A stretch of DNA of 64,000 nt from Rhizobium sp. (GTDB lineage: Bacteria > Pseudomonadota > Gammaproteobacteria > Burkholderiales > Thiobacillaceae): the NCBI GenBank assembly GCA_019459285.1, contig JAIBEL010000016.1, forward strand, positions 26,426-90,425, written 5' to 3'. The translations under genes were made by a program, and so were the position numbers. The notes below the pieces were generated by a model. The model was not told the DNA's origin and did not search any database. It worked only from the letters and a program-made list of their open reading frames with translations. This document shows, one piece after another, positions 19,298 to 28,454 of this stretch. How positions within the stretch are numbered: the first letter of the stretch is position 1; each line of letters begins with the position of its first letter.

Positions 19298-20152
19298 ATG
19301 AATCTGATCGTTCAGGGATGCGACGTCCCCACCCCCAGCCTCAAACATCTCGCCAAACTGACCGACGCCACGGCCATCGAGGCCATTTCGCTCGCTGCGT
19401 TCCGGCTGGTGGCCGCCGACGACAGGTCGCGTACCGACGTCGCCGCGTTCTGCGAGGCGAACTCGCTCGATTGCGGCTGGGTGCCGGCCGGACGGCACAT
19501 CGGCGACTTCGGCCTCCTGGTGATGGACATGGATTCGACCCTGATCACCATCGAGTGCATCGACGAGATTGCCGACATGCAGGGCCTGAAACCCCAAGTC
19601 TCGGCCATCACCGAAGCGGCCATGCGCGGCGAGATCGACTTTGCCGAAAGCCTGCGCCGTCGCGTGTCCTTGCTGGCCGGACTGGACCAGTCTGCCCTGC
19701 AGCGCGTCTACGACGAGCGGCTGCAGTTGTCGCCGGGCGCGGAAACCCTGCTGGCGACAGTACGCGCCGCCGGAATCCGGACCCTGCTGGTGTCAGGGGG
19801 ATTCACCTTCTTTACCGAACGGTTGCAATCCCGGCTGGGGCTGGACTACACCGCCGCCAACACGCTGGAGGTGGCAGACGGCAAGCTGACCGGCCGCGTC
19901 CTCGGCGACATCGTCGACGCCCAGGGCAAGGCCGATTGGCTCAATCGCGTGCGCACCGAACTGGGTCTGGAGCGCGGACAGGTCATTGCCATGGGTGATG
20001 GCGCCAACGACCTGAAAATGATGGCCGAAGCCGAGGTCAGCATCGCCTACCGCGCCAAACCGGTGGTCCGTGCACAAGCCGCTTACGCGCTGAATCAGGT
20101 GGGACTGGACGGCCTGATCCCGCTGCTGGGCGGAAACGGAAGCAAGGGCTAA
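19298..20152 (+). CDS. serB: Phosphoserine phosphatase
   Basis: Last step of serine synthesis: removes phosphate from O-phosphoserine. 284 residues. An N-terminal ACT-like region (1-70) is followed by the HAD core with nucleophile Asp77 and acid Asp79 (DMDSTL, 77-82), then VSGGFTFF (motif II) and MGDGANDLKMM (motif IV). Substrate-loop residues IECIDEIAD are also present. The order mfd-serB with a short spacer suggests co-transcription. Confidence 0.96.
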   Translation: MNLIVQGCDVPTPSLKHLAKLTDATAIEAISLAAFRLVAADDRSRTDVAAFCEANSLDCGWVPAGRHIGDFGLLVMDMDSTLITIECIDEIADMQGLKPQVSAITEAAMRGEIDFAESLRRRVSLLAGLDQSALQRVYDERLQLSPGAETLLATVRAAGIRTLLVSGGFTFFTERLQSRLGLDYTAANTLEVADGKLTGRVLGDIVDAQGKADWLNRVRTELGLERGQVIAMGDGANDLKMMAEAEVSIAYRAKPVVRAQAAYALNQVGLDGLIPLLGGNGSKG

Positions 20153-20230
20153 AGAAAATCCGCGGCCCGCCGATAAACCATTGAGTGCCCAAGCAGTCAT
20201 AAGATCGACCCCCCGCGACCAGGAATCCCC

Positions 20231-20539
20231 GTGAAAATCGACAAGCGCATCACCCCGCCCACCGCCAGCAAAGTGTCTTCCGCCAAGGGCAAAGGTGCCG
20301 GCAAAGCCGCTGCCTCCACCGCTGGCGGCAGCGATTCGCTGACATTGACCGAGTCCAGCACCCGTATCCGCTCGCTCGAATCCCAACTGGCGTCGGTCGA
20401 CGTCACCGATGCTGGCAAGGTTGAATCGGTCAAGGCCGCGCTGGCCAACGGGACCTTTGCGGTCGACGCCGAAGTGGTAGCCGACCGCCTGATCGACCAT
20501 ACCAAGGAAACCCTGCGCAAACGCCCGCGCAAGAAGTAA
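20231..20539 (+). CDS. flgM: FlgM-like anti-sigma-28 factor
   Basis: 102 residues from GTG 20231, with AGGAA upstream. The C-terminal half fits FlgM: SDSLTLTESSTRIRSLESQL, a DAGKVESVKAALANGTFAVD segment and VVADRLIDHTKETL, the helices that bind FliA. The N-terminal half is Lys/Ala/Gly/Ser-rich and low-complexity, as expected for the unstructured part of FlgM. FlgM holds sigma-28 inactive until the hook is complete. No flagellar gene is within this window, so the context is unusual and the function is inferred from sequence pattern only. A strong terminator follows. Confidence 0.7.
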   Translation: MKIDKRITPPTASKVSSAKGKGAGKAAASTAGGSDSLTLTESSTRIRSLESQLASVDVTDAGKVESVKAALANGTFAVDAEVVADRLIDHTKETLRKRPRKK

Positions 20540-20556
20540 TGTCCACCCCCTATCGC

Positions 20557-20591
20557 AAGCCCGCGGACGCAATCCGCGGGCTTTTGTTTTT
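20557..20591 (+). terminator. Intrinsic terminator after flgM
   Basis: An 11-base perfect GC-rich stem (20557-20567 with 20573-20583), a five-base loop, and a T-rich tract to 20591. It ends the mfd-serB-flgM transcript. Confidence 0.92.
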
Positions 20592-20636
20592 CAGCTGGAA
20601 TAAAATCGGGTTTTGGAACTTCTTTCGGGGGTCAGC

Positions 20637-20846
20637 ATGAACGAAATCGTTTTATCCGTGACCGGCATGACCTGCGGCGGCTGCGTCAACAGCGTCACCC
20701 GGGTATTGACGGCCCTGCCGGGTGTACAAACAGCGGATGTCACATTGACGCCGGGCCAGGCGCGGGTGACGTACGATCCCGCCCGCGTAGCGCGCGCCGC
20801 CATGGTGCAGGCCATCGTCGACGCCGGCTTCGGGGTCACCGACTGA
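20637..20846 (+). CDS. Heavy-metal-associated (HMA) protein, copper-chaperone-like
   Basis: 69 residues forming a single HMA ferredoxin-like domain. The metal site is GMTCGGCVNSV near the N-terminus, with the usual hydrophobic pattern VLTALPGVQTADVTLTPGQA and a C-terminal IVDAGFGV. ATG 20637 is chosen because GGGGGT precedes it by a normal distance and the protein then begins at the domain edge. CopZ-like proteins carry Cu(I) to P-type ATPases; no ATPase is next to it here. It sits after the flgM terminator, so it has its own promoter. Confidence 0.88.
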   Translation: MNEIVLSVTGMTCGGCVNSVTRVLTALPGVQTADVTLTPGQARVTYDPARVARAAMVQAIVDAGFGVTD

Positions 20847-20861
20847 ACTGACCGTCGCGCT

Positions 20862-22955
20862 TCAGGCCTGGTCGCACAGGTTTTCCAGCGGCTCGGGCTG
20901 GTGAATACCGTTGCCTTGCACGTAATCCACCCCCATCTGCCGCAACAAGGCCAGGATCTGGTCCGATTCGACGTATTCAGCCACGGTTCTCAGGTTCATC
21001 TGGTGACCGATGCGGTGAATCGCCTCGACCATGGAGCGATCGATGGCGTTGTGGGCGATATCGCGCACGAATGCGCCATCGATCTTGAGGTAATCCACGT
21101 TCAGGTTCTTCAGGTAGGTGAAGGACGACAGGCCGCTGCCGAAATCGTCCAGCGCAAAGCTGCAGCCGAACGCACGCATGGCCTCGATAAACTCATTGAC
21201 GACGGCAAGATTGCCGATGGCGGCCGTTTCGGTGATCTCGAAGCACAGATGCGGGCCGAAAGCCGGGTTCTCGTCAAGACTTGCCAGCAGCATGCGGCGG
21301 AATGCCGGGTCCTTCAACGACGCGCCCGACAGATTGACCGCAAACAGGCAATTCCGCTCGCGTTTGCTCTCCAGATAGCGCTGGCACAGACGTAGCGTCT
21401 CCTCGATCACCCAACTGTCGATGGCCGGCATGATGGAATAGCGCTCCGCTGCCGGAATGAACGCCATCGGCAGGATTTCGCTGCCATCCTCGTCGATCAT
21501 CCGCAGCAGCAATTCGACATGGCGAACGGGCTCCACGACGCCGTCGGCACGGCGAATCTCCTGCCACGACAGACGCAGGCGGTGCTCTTCCAATGCCCGC
21601 TGGATACGCGTCACCCATTGCATTTCCCCACGGTGGCGCACCAGGTCGGAGTCGCGGCTCTCGTACAGGTGAATCTGGTTGCGTCCGCGATCCTTGGCCA
21701 CATAGCACGCCGCGTCGGCCGCCGACATCAGACTTGCCGCAGTACCGCTGTCGGCATTGATCGCCACCATGCCCACGCTCATGCCGACCGAGAAAATGCG
21801 ATCCCCCCATTTGAAGCGGAAACGCTGCACCTCGGCACGGAAGGTGTCCGCCACTTCCAGCGCGTCCGGAATGCTGCAGTTTTCCAGCAGCAGCGCAAAT
21901 TCGTCGCCGCCCAGGCGGGCCAGCGTATCGCGTTCGCGCAGATTGCCTTTCAGCAACAGCGCCAGCTGACGCAGCAGTTCGTCGCCCGCTGCGTGGCCGC
22001 AGGAATCGTTGATCACCTTGAACTGGTCAAGATCCATGTAGCACAGCGCATGTTCACGGCCTTGCTGCAGGGCCGACAACAGCGTGCGCTCGAGACGCTG
22101 TTCGAACTCGCGGCGGTTGATCAGCCCGGTCAGCGCATCGTGGCTGGCCTGGTAAATCAGGCGCGCCGTGGCCCGATCGATCTTCTCCTGCATCTGGTCC
22201 TGCATCGCCTGCAGGTGGGCAGCCATATGATTGACGCCGCGCTGCAACACCCCCAGCTCGACCTGTCCGCTCGTGTCGACACGTTCATCCAGATGCCCTT
22301 CGCCGATACGGCTGACCGTGTGGGTCAAGGACAGGATCGGCCGGGTAATCTGGCGCCCGATGCGCCAGGCTAGATACAGGCTGACGCCCAGTCCGACCAG
22401 CAGGATCGCCAGGCTGCGCAGGATGGACTCGCGCTGGCTTCGAATGGTGGCGCTGCGCGACACGTCCAGCCCCACCCAGCCCAGCAGCCGGGTCTGGGCT
22501 CCCTGCTTCGCTGCAGCCTGTCCGTCAGGATTGAAATCGTCGACCGCCACTTCGGTACGCGTGATCGGCGCGTAGTAGACCAGCCGGTCCTTGTATTCGA
22601 TCTGGTAGATATGGTCGGCCGGCATGTGTTTTTCCAGTGGATTCTCCCACATCCCCAGACCGAACTGGGCCAGCCACTGGCCGTTTTCCGAAAACACCGC
22701 CACGCCGCGCACGTCCGGCTCGATTGCCGCCTTTTCAAGCAGCGTCTGCAACACTTCGATATTGCCCGAAGCAACGCCATACTCGGCCGCCGGCGCCAGC
22801 TGGCGCGCAATGGCGAGGGCACGGGTACGCAAGGACTGGTCGAGATCGTCGATTTTTCCCGTGATGAGCTGGAACATCAGCAGGACGCCGATGATGGCCA
22901 CCGGCACAATGGCCAGCCCGATGACACGCCCCCGTATTCCCAGTGACCGTGCCAT
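20862..22955 (-). CDS. Membrane GGDEF/EAL cyclic-di-GMP protein
   Basis: 697 residues. An N-terminal membrane helix (about 11-30), a periplasmic sensor region (about 31-178), a second helix (about 180-197) and a HAMP segment lead to a GGDEF domain with the intact active site GGDEF (349-353) and product-inhibition site RERD (340-343). The EAL domain has Glu481 (ELL variant), Asn541, Glu574, Asp603-Asp604 (DDFGSG), Lys624, Glu660 and Gln680, so both synthesis and hydrolysis look chemically possible. The start overlaps the stop of the upstream binding-protein gene by one base, which suggests that protein modulates the periplasmic sensor. Confidence 0.93.
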   Translation of the reverse strand: MARSLGIRGRVIGLAIVPVAIIGVLLMFQLITGKIDDLDQSLRTRALAIARQLAPAAEYGVASGNIEVLQTLLEKAAIEPDVRGVAVFSENGQWLAQFGLGMWENPLEKHMPADHIYQIEYKDRLVYYAPITRTEVAVDDFNPDGQAAAKQGAQTRLLGWVGLDVSRSATIRSQRESILRSLAILLVGLGVSLYLAWRIGRQITRPILSLTHTVSRIGEGHLDERVDTSGQVELGVLQRGVNHMAAHLQAMQDQMQEKIDRATARLIYQASHDALTGLINRREFEQRLERTLLSALQQGREHALCYMDLDQFKVINDSCGHAAGDELLRQLALLLKGNLRERDTLARLGGDEFALLLENCSIPDALEVADTFRAEVQRFRFKWGDRIFSVGMSVGMVAINADSGTAASLMSAADAACYVAKDRGRNQIHLYESRDSDLVRHRGEMQWVTRIQRALEEHRLRLSWQEIRRADGVVEPVRHVELLLRMIDEDGSEILPMAFIPAAERYSIMPAIDSWVIEETLRLCQRYLESKRERNCLFAVNLSGASLKDPAFRRMLLASLDENPAFGPHLCFEITETAAIGNLAVVNEFIEAMRAFGCSFALDDFGSGLSSFTYLKNLNVDYLKIDGAFVRDIAHNAIDRSMVEAIHRIGHQMNLRTVAEYVESDQILALLRQMGVDYVQGNGIHQPEPLENLCDQA

Positions 22956-23908
22956 CAGTTTCTCCCCTCCAAACGCTTTTCCAGATCGGCTTCGGGCGGC
23001 AGGATGAATCCGAGCGAACGCGCCACCTGATCATTGATCGAAACGCTGAAATAACTGGGATAGGCCGGCGGCGGCAGGCGCACCGTTCCTCCCTGCATGG
23101 CGTTGCTGATCCATTCGGCGGCCTGACGGCCGATTTGCGCCGGGCTGGAATGCAGGGACAGGAGCGCGCCTGCCCGCGTCAGCGAACGCGAATAGCCCAG
23201 TACCGGATCGCGGTAGCGGTAGGATGTCAGGAAAAGGCTTTGTGCCGTGTTGCGGTTGAACACCAGCGGGTCCGGCAGCCCCAGCAGCAAATCGGCTTCC
23301 GTCAAGACTGCTTCCAGCGGGGTGATCAGGCGCTCATCCGGCGTCAGCGTGGCATAGACCAGACTGAGCCCCTGCGCGCGCAAAGCACTGTCCAGTTCGT
23401 TCACCACACTGCTCTGCTCGGCGCTCAGCAGCACGCCTACACGCCGCACGTCCGGCAAGGCCAGCCGGATCAGGAGCGCCTGGCGCTCGAAGGGCTGATC
23501 GAGGTAAATGGCCGACAGGGCACGACGGCTGCTTGCCAGTCGCGCACGCCCTGTCTTGAGATACCACGCTCGCGGCACCAGAATCGCCAGCACGGGGGGA
23601 CGCTCGGGCAGCGCGGCCAGCGCCTCCGCTGCGCCCACGCCGACAGCCACGACGAGGCGCGCGTCGTTCAGCGCAGCCGGCGCCAGTCCCTCGGCATATA
23701 CCCGGACAGCGTCATGCGGGGTATCGTCCAGATAGGCGCGAATGACCTGATACACCTCCTGGTAAGGCGTCGTATCGTCGCTCAGTACCACCGCTACCCG
23801 GGCTGCAACAGCCTGGGCCGACACGACGGCAAGGCAGACGCACATCACGCCCAGCCGCACGATACGCTGGAGCGCACGCCACCGGGTCGCCCTCTCGGGT
23901 AACGTCAA
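22955..23908 (-). CDS. ABC-type periplasmic binding protein (TrpX/ABC_sub_bind-like)
   Basis: 317 residues with a signal peptide (hydrophobic run, cleavage near AVAAR). The fold resembles the ABC_sub_bind (PF04392) group: VAVVLSDDTTPYQEVYQVI at the mature N-terminus, VRRVGVLLSAEQSSVV at the second lobe, and PAYPSYFSVSINDQVARSLG at the end. No permease or ATPase lies beside it; instead it overlaps dnaQ upstream (four bases) and the GGDEF/EAL gene downstream (one base). It is therefore more likely a ligand-sensing partner of the cyclase than part of a transporter. The ligand is unknown. Confidence 0.75.
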   Translation of the reverse strand: MTLPERATRWRALQRIVRLGVMCVCLAVVSAQAVAARVAVVLSDDTTPYQEVYQVIRAYLDDTPHDAVRVYAEGLAPAALNDARLVVAVGVGAAEALAALPERPPVLAILVPRAWYLKTGRARLASSRRALSAIYLDQPFERQALLIRLALPDVRRVGVLLSAEQSSVVNELDSALRAQGLSLVYATLTPDERLITPLEAVLTEADLLLGLPDPLVFNRNTAQSLFLTSYRYRDPVLGYSRSLTRAGALLSLHSSPAQIGRQAAEWISNAMQGGTVRLPPPAYPSYFSVSINDQVARSLGFILPPEADLEKRLEGRN

Positions 23909-24609
23909 ATCCCCTCCTGCCCTTCAGCCCACAGGCATGCCCCTTTGCTTTCCCCGGCGATGGCTTCGAGCAGGCGTGCGTGTGCGGCCAGCTCTTCGCT
24001 GCTCGCCTGCAACAGGATAGGCTTGGGGCGTGCCCGCGCGGCAGCCTGGGCAGCCCGTTCACCGCGCACTTCCAATCCGATCGACAGGCTTTCCTGGCCG
24101 CGCGTCAGGGCCAGATAAACCGCTGCCAGCAACTCGCAGTCGAGCAAGGCACCGTGCAGCGTACGCGCGGTATTGTCGACGCCATAGCGTTTGCACAAGG
24201 CATCCAGATTGTTGCGCTGGCCGGGATGTAGGGCCTTGGCCATCGCCAGCGTGTCGGTCACGCCGTCGCACCAGGTGGTCAGCAGCGGCATTTCGAGCAG
24301 GCGCAGCTCCATGTTGAGGAAGCCGACGTCGAAGGGCGCGTTGTGGATGATCAGTTCAGCGCCCCGGATGAAATCGACGAACTCCTGCGCGACATCGGCG
24401 AAGCGCGGTTTGTCCTGCAGGAATTCCGGCGTGATGCCGTGCACCTGCATGGCGCCGGCGTCGATGTCGCGATCCGGATTCACATAGCGGTGCAGATGGT
24501 TGCCGGTGAGCCGGCGATTGACCATTTCAACGGCCGCCACTTCGATGATGCGATGGCCCTGGTTGGGATCGAGGCCGGTGGTTTCAGTATCGAGAATGAT
24601 TTGCCGCAT
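23905..24609 (-). CDS. dnaQ: DNA polymerase III epsilon subunit (proofreading exonuclease)
   Basis: 234 residues from ATG 24609 (the longer open frame upstream overlaps rnhA). It supplies 3'-5' proofreading to the replicative polymerase. DEDDh motifs are clear: ILDTETTGLD (Exo I, residues 5-14), HNAPFDVGFLN (Exo II) and HGALLDCELLA (Exo III with the catalytic His). The C-terminal tail (about 185-234) would bind the alpha subunit. It lies 11 bases after rnhA, an arrangement conserved widely in proteobacteria although often divergent in enterics. Confidence 0.96.
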   Translation of the reverse strand: MRQIILDTETTGLDPNQGHRIIEVAAVEMVNRRLTGNHLHRYVNPDRDIDAGAMQVHGITPEFLQDKPRFADVAQEFVDFIRGAELIIHNAPFDVGFLNMELRLLEMPLLTTWCDGVTDTLAMAKALHPGQRNNLDALCKRYGVDNTARTLHGALLDCELLAAVYLALTRGQESLSIGLEVRGERAAQAAARARPKPILLQASSEELAAHARLLEAIAGESKGACLWAEGQEGI

Positions 24610-24620
24610 GGTTTCGGTGT

Positions 24621-25067
24621 TTAGTGTTGTTGTGCCTGCAGCACGCCCAGATTGGCCAGCGCATCGGCGCGTTCGTTCTCGGGATGGCCCGCATGGCCGC
24701 GCACCCATTTCCATTCGATGCGATGCAACTGGCTCAATGCGTCCAGTTGCAGCCACAGGTCCTGGTTCTTCACCGGTTTGCCGTCGGCGGTACGCCAATT
24801 GCGCCGTTTCCAGCCCGGCATCCATTCGCTGACGCCTTTTTGCACGTATTGCGAATCAGTATGGACCTCGACAGTGGACGGGCGCTTCAGTGATTCCAGC
24901 GCCCGGATCACCGCGGTCATCTCCATGCGGTTGTTCGTGGTGTTGGGTTCGCCGCCGCTGATTTCCTTGCGATGTCCGTTCGTGACCAGGAGGGCCCCCC
25001 AGCCGCCTATGCCGGGATTGCCCTTGCAGGCGCCATCACTGTAGATATGAATAATGTCAGCGTTCAC
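24621..25067 (-). CDS. rnhA: Ribonuclease HI
   Basis: Cleaves RNA in RNA-DNA hybrids (primer and R-loop removal). 148 residues. The catalytic DEDD set is visible: [12 protein letters not shown] (Asp near residue 11), [12 protein letters not shown] (Glu), EVHTDSQYV (Asp) and [11 protein letters not shown] (His and the last Asp). The basic protrusion with [20 protein letters not shown] is typical of type 1 RNase HI. The start overlaps the methyltransferase gene by 11 bases. Confidence 0.97.
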   Translation of the reverse strand: MNADIIHIYSDGACKGNPGIGGWGALLVTNGHRKEISGGEPNTTNNRMEMTAVIRALESLKRPSTVEVHTDSQYVQKGVSEWMPGWKRRNWRTADGKPVKNQDLWLQLDALSQLHRIEWKWVRGHAGHPENERADALANLGVLQAQQH

Positions 25068-25794
25068 GACGGACCCGATATTGTTTGAGATTGATCACCT
25101 TGGCCGCGGGCGACAGCAGGCGTTGCGCCACCGGCGTAGTCCACTGCGGCAGGATGATGTTCATGCCCTGCACCCGCTTCACCGCCTGCAGGAAATACAC
25201 GCCGCCGCCCATCGCCCACCAGCGGTCGCCGGCCGGCTCCATGAAACGCAGGCGGCGCAACCAGTTCTCGCGATTGACCGGCGGACGGTAGCAGCACATG
25301 CTGCCCGCTGCCACCTCGAGTCCAAGCAGCACCATCCAGTCCTTCACCCGCGAAATGTTCAGGAAGCTGCCATTCCACGGATAACCGCGTTCGCCGCCCT
25401 GCAGCTTGCGCGCCAGCCCCCACAGGCTGCGCGGGTTGAATCCGGCCAGCACCAGCCGGCCTTCCGGGCGCAGCACCCGTTCGGCCTCGCGCAGCACCTG
25501 ATGCGGGTTGGAACTGAATTCCAGCACATGCGGCAACAGCAAAAGGTCGAGCGACTGACTCTCGAACGGCAGGAACATGGGATCGGCCCGCACCTGGGCA
25601 GGCGTCTCCACCGCGCAGGTCACGCGCAGGGGTATCCGGCTGTTGCGCAGGAAATCGATCTCCGGCAGCCCCACCTGCACCGCGTTGAAGCCGAACACGT
25701 CCGACACCGCCTGGTCGAAATAGCGTTGCTCCCGAAATAGCAGATGCTGTCCGAGCGGCGTTTCAAACCATCCCGCATTCAGCTTGGATAACAT
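25057..25794 (-). CDS. SAM-dependent methyltransferase (YafS-like)
   Basis: 245 residues from ATG 25794. A class I methyltransferase core: [20 protein letters not shown] (motif for the adenosine side), [19 protein letters not shown] (motif after the cofactor pocket) and a C-terminal helix-rich part. Its place between gloB and rnhA-dnaQ is where E. coli has yafS, so it is probably the same family; substrate unknown. It is the first gene of the minus-strand operon and is divergent from gloB with only 30 bases between. Confidence 0.8.
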   Translation of the reverse strand: MLSKLNAGWFETPLGQHLLFREQRYFDQAVSDVFGFNAVQVGLPEIDFLRNSRIPLRVTCAVETPAQVRADPMFLPFESQSLDLLLLPHVLEFSSNPHQVLREAERVLRPEGRLVLAGFNPRSLWGLARKLQGGERGYPWNGSFLNISRVKDWMVLLGLEVAAGSMCCYRPPVNRENWLRRLRFMEPAGDRWWAMGGGVYFLQAVKRVQGMNIILPQWTTPVAQRLLSPAAKVINLKQYRVRRER

Positions 25795-25824
25795 AGCCGT
25801 TTCTCCTGTCTGGCAGACCCCATC

Positions 25825-26595
25825 ATGTTGACTCTCATTCCCCTGCCCGCGTTCGACGACAACTACATCTGGGTGTGGCACGACGGCCACCACGCCGTCG
25901 CCGTGGACCCCGGCGATCCCGCGCCGCTGATCGCCTTTCTCGACGCCCATCGGCTCACCCTGACCGCCATTCTGATCACCCACCATCATCGCGACCATAC
26001 TGGCGGCAACGTCCTGCTGCGTCAACGCTACGACTGCCCCATCTATGCGCCGGACAATCCGCGCATTCCGGCGGTGACCCACGTCCTGCGCGGCGGCGAT
26101 TCGGTCGATATCGCCAAACCGCTTTTACATTTCGACGTGCTGGCCACCCCGGGCCACACCCTTGACCACATCAGCTATGTCGGCCACGGCAGCCTGTTTT
26201 GCGGCGATACCCTGTTCGGATGCGGCTGCGGGAAATTGTTCGAAGGCAGCCCCGCGACGATGGCTGCCAGCCTAGACGCCATTTTAGCGCTGCCCGATAC
26301 TACCCGGGTCTGCTGCGCGCACGAATACACCCTGAGCAATATTGACTTTGCCAAGACCATCGATGGCGCCAATCCGGCGCTGCTCGAACGCGAACGGTCC
26401 GACCGTGCCCTGCGCGCAGAGAATCGCCCCACCCTGCCTTCGACCCTGGCGCTGGAAAAAGCCACCAATCCCTTCCTGCGCTTCCACGATCCCGACATGA
26501 CAGCCTTTGCCGGCCGTTATCTGGATCGCCCGCACCCCACGCCTGCCGAGGTATTCGGCGCGATCCGGGCCGCCAAGGATGCCTGGGACGGTTGA
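25825..26595 (+). CDS. gloB: Hydroxyacylglutathione hydrolase (glyoxalase II)
   Basis: Hydrolyses S-lactoylglutathione to lactate and glutathione, completing methylglyoxal detoxification. 256 residues. The metallo-beta-lactamase motif THHHRDHTG (52-60) provides the binuclear metal site. Further ligands are in TPGHTLDH and FCGDTLFGCGCGKLFEG, and CAHEYTLSN ends the catalytic domain. The C-terminal substrate domain has the conserved glutathione-binding pattern NPFLRF. It is followed by mltD, as in E. coli but with the same orientation. Confidence 0.96.
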   Translation: MLTLIPLPAFDDNYIWVWHDGHHAVAVDPGDPAPLIAFLDAHRLTLTAILITHHHRDHTGGNVLLRQRYDCPIYAPDNPRIPAVTHVLRGGDSVDIAKPLLHFDVLATPGHTLDHISYVGHGSLFCGDTLFGCGCGKLFEGSPATMAASLDAILALPDTTRVCCAHEYTLSNIDFAKTIDGANPALLERERSDRALRAENRPTLPSTLALEKATNPFLRFHDPDMTAFAGRYLDRPHPTPAEVFGAIRAAKDAWDG

Positions 26596-26650
26596 CCAAC
26601 CCCTTCCTGCCCCTTAGGATGAGCGGGTTATTGAGTACGGGAGACCGTCT

Positions 26651-28222
26651 TTGCCCGGAATCAAATTGGCCGAAATCAAATTAAATCTGCTCAGCCTGGC
26701 CGTGCTTGCGGTGCTCTCCATCCCGTCGGTGCATGCGGCAGATACCGGCGCCGGAATCCAGACGCTGGAATGGGATGTCAACACGGACAGCGACACGTCC
26801 GCCAGCGAATCCGCACCTGACGCCGCCAGTTCGGACGACGTCTGGCAACGCATCCGCAGTGGTTTCAAGATCGACGGCGACGCGTCCAAGAACCCCCTCG
26901 TCGCCCTTCATGAAGCCTGGTACGCAGCGCGGCCGGAGTATGTGCGCCGCATGATCGACCGCTCGCGCCGCTACCTCTTCCATATCGTCCAGGAAGTCGA
27001 CCGCCGCGCGATGCCGATGGAAATCGCCCTGCTGCCGATGGTCGAAAGTGCGTTCAACCCCACGGCGGAATCGCCCTCCGCGGCTTCCGGAATCTGGCAG
27101 TTCATCCCCTCCACCGGTCGGCTCTATGGACTCAGGCAGAATACTTGGTACGACGGCCGCCGCGATTTCACCGCCGCCACCGCGGCCGCGCTAGACTATC
27201 TGGGCAAGCTCTATCTCGATTTTGGCGACTGGGAACTGGCTCTGGCTGCCTACAACTGCGGAGAAGGCTGCGTCGCCCGCGCGATACAGAAAAACGTCCA
27301 GCAGGGCCTGCCCACCGATTACGCCAGCCTGCCGCTGCCCAGCGAGACCCGGAACTACGTTCCCAAGCTTCTTGCCATCAGGAACCTGATCAGCAATCCC
27401 GCGCGCTATGGCATCGCCATCGACACGCTCCCCAATCAACCCTATTTCAAGCAGGTCACCGTTCCCTCCGCCAGCATGGACATCCGTTCCGCCGCGCGAC
27501 TGGCGGGCATGAGCAGCGACGAATTCATCGCATTGAACGCGGCCTTTCCACGCAAGCTCATCCGCTCGGACGGACCGGTCAACCTGCTGGTGCCGGTCGC
27601 CAAGACCGACACCTTCCAGCGCAATCTGGAAACCGGAAACTGGGATTCCTGGCAGCCCTACTCCGCGCAAAAGGGCGAACGTCCCGAAACCATTGCCAGA
27701 CGTTTCGGCGTCAGTCTCGCCAGCCTCGAAGAGCACAACCAGTTCCATCTGAAACGCGGCAAGCTGGTGCGCGAGCAGGTCATTCTGGTACCGGTCAGGA
27801 AACGGGGCACGGCAGCCGCAAGCATCGATAGCCCCTTGCCTATCGCATCCAATCCAACCCAGTTCGTGGTGCAGCGCGGCGACACCCTGTACAGCATTGC
27901 CCGCCGCTACGGCCTGACGGTCGCCGAACTCGGCGACGCCAACCCCGGCCTCGATGGCCGTCTCGCGGCCGGCCAGACCCTGCGCCTGCCGTCCGCGCAG
28001 CCGGGCCAGATGACGGCGTCCCTCCAATCCGTCGCCTACCCCGCCACGCGCATCGCGAAATCTGCCATACCGAGCCGGTATATCGTGCAGCCTGGCGACA
28101 CCCTGAGCGCCATCGCCCGACATTTCGACATCAGCCTGGCGGATTTCAGGCTGTGGAATCCTGCTTTCAGGAAACACAACACGGTCCGCGCGGGTCAGAC
28201 AGTAATCGTCAGGGCGCCCTGA
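26651..28222 (+). CDS. mltD: Lytic murein transglycosylase D with LysM domains
   Basis: Cleaves the MurNAc-GlcNAc bond of peptidoglycan with anhydro-ring formation. 523 residues starting at TTG 26651, which has GGGAGA five bases before it; no ATG is available before the signal peptide. The signal ends near SVHAAD and has no lipobox. The SLT domain has catalytic Glu132 (MVESAFNP), SGIWQFIPSTG and AAYNCGEG. LysM repeats are at about 405-447 and 477-521, with a weaker one at about 335-382, for glycan binding. Confidence 0.93.
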   Translation: MPGIKLAEIKLNLLSLAVLAVLSIPSVHAADTGAGIQTLEWDVNTDSDTSASESAPDAASSDDVWQRIRSGFKIDGDASKNPLVALHEAWYAARPEYVRRMIDRSRRYLFHIVQEVDRRAMPMEIALLPMVESAFNPTAESPSAASGIWQFIPSTGRLYGLRQNTWYDGRRDFTAATAAALDYLGKLYLDFGDWELALAAYNCGEGCVARAIQKNVQQGLPTDYASLPLPSETRNYVPKLLAIRNLISNPARYGIAIDTLPNQPYFKQVTVPSASMDIRSAARLAGMSSDEFIALNAAFPRKLIRSDGPVNLLVPVAKTDTFQRNLETGNWDSWQPYSAQKGERPETIARRFGVSLASLEEHNQFHLKRGKLVREQVILVPVRKRGTAAASIDSPLPIASNPTQFVVQRGDTLYSIARRYGLTVAELGDANPGLDGRLAAGQTLRLPSAQPGQMTASLQSVAYPATRIAKSAIPSRYIVQPGDTLSAIARHFDISLADFRLWNPAFRKHNTVRAGQTVIVRAP

Positions 28223-28233
28223 GAATCACCGGC

Positions 28234-28431
28234 TCAGTCCGATGCGGGCGGTTCGTCGGACTTGTCCGACATCAACAGCGCCACCCCGATCGCAGCCAGC
28301 ACCATCCATAACACCGCGGCCCAGATGCCCAGCGCATTGGAGAGCGATCCCATGAACATCAGGGTCAGCATCGCCACGGCCAGGACGCCATTGCCAAGCC
28401 AGAAATTTCGACTGTGTTTGCCGCTGCTCAA
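28234..28431 (-). CDS. Small two-helix membrane protein
   Basis: 65 residues, read from TTG 28431, which has GGAG six bases upstream. The protein has two hydrophobic stretches (about 11-29 and 36-54) and an acidic tail (SDKSDEPPASD). The frame lies entirely after the stop of the ABC ATPase gene, 23 bases downstream, so it is probably the last gene of that operon. I do not recognise a family. Evidence is the hydrophobic pattern, the ribosome site and its fit into the gap. Confidence 0.55.
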   Translation of the reverse strand: MSSGKHSRNFWLGNGVLAVAMLTLMFMGSLSNALGIWAAVLWMVLAAIGVALLMSDKSDEPPASD

Positions 28432-28454
28432 TTGATGCTCCGTTTCCTGAAACC

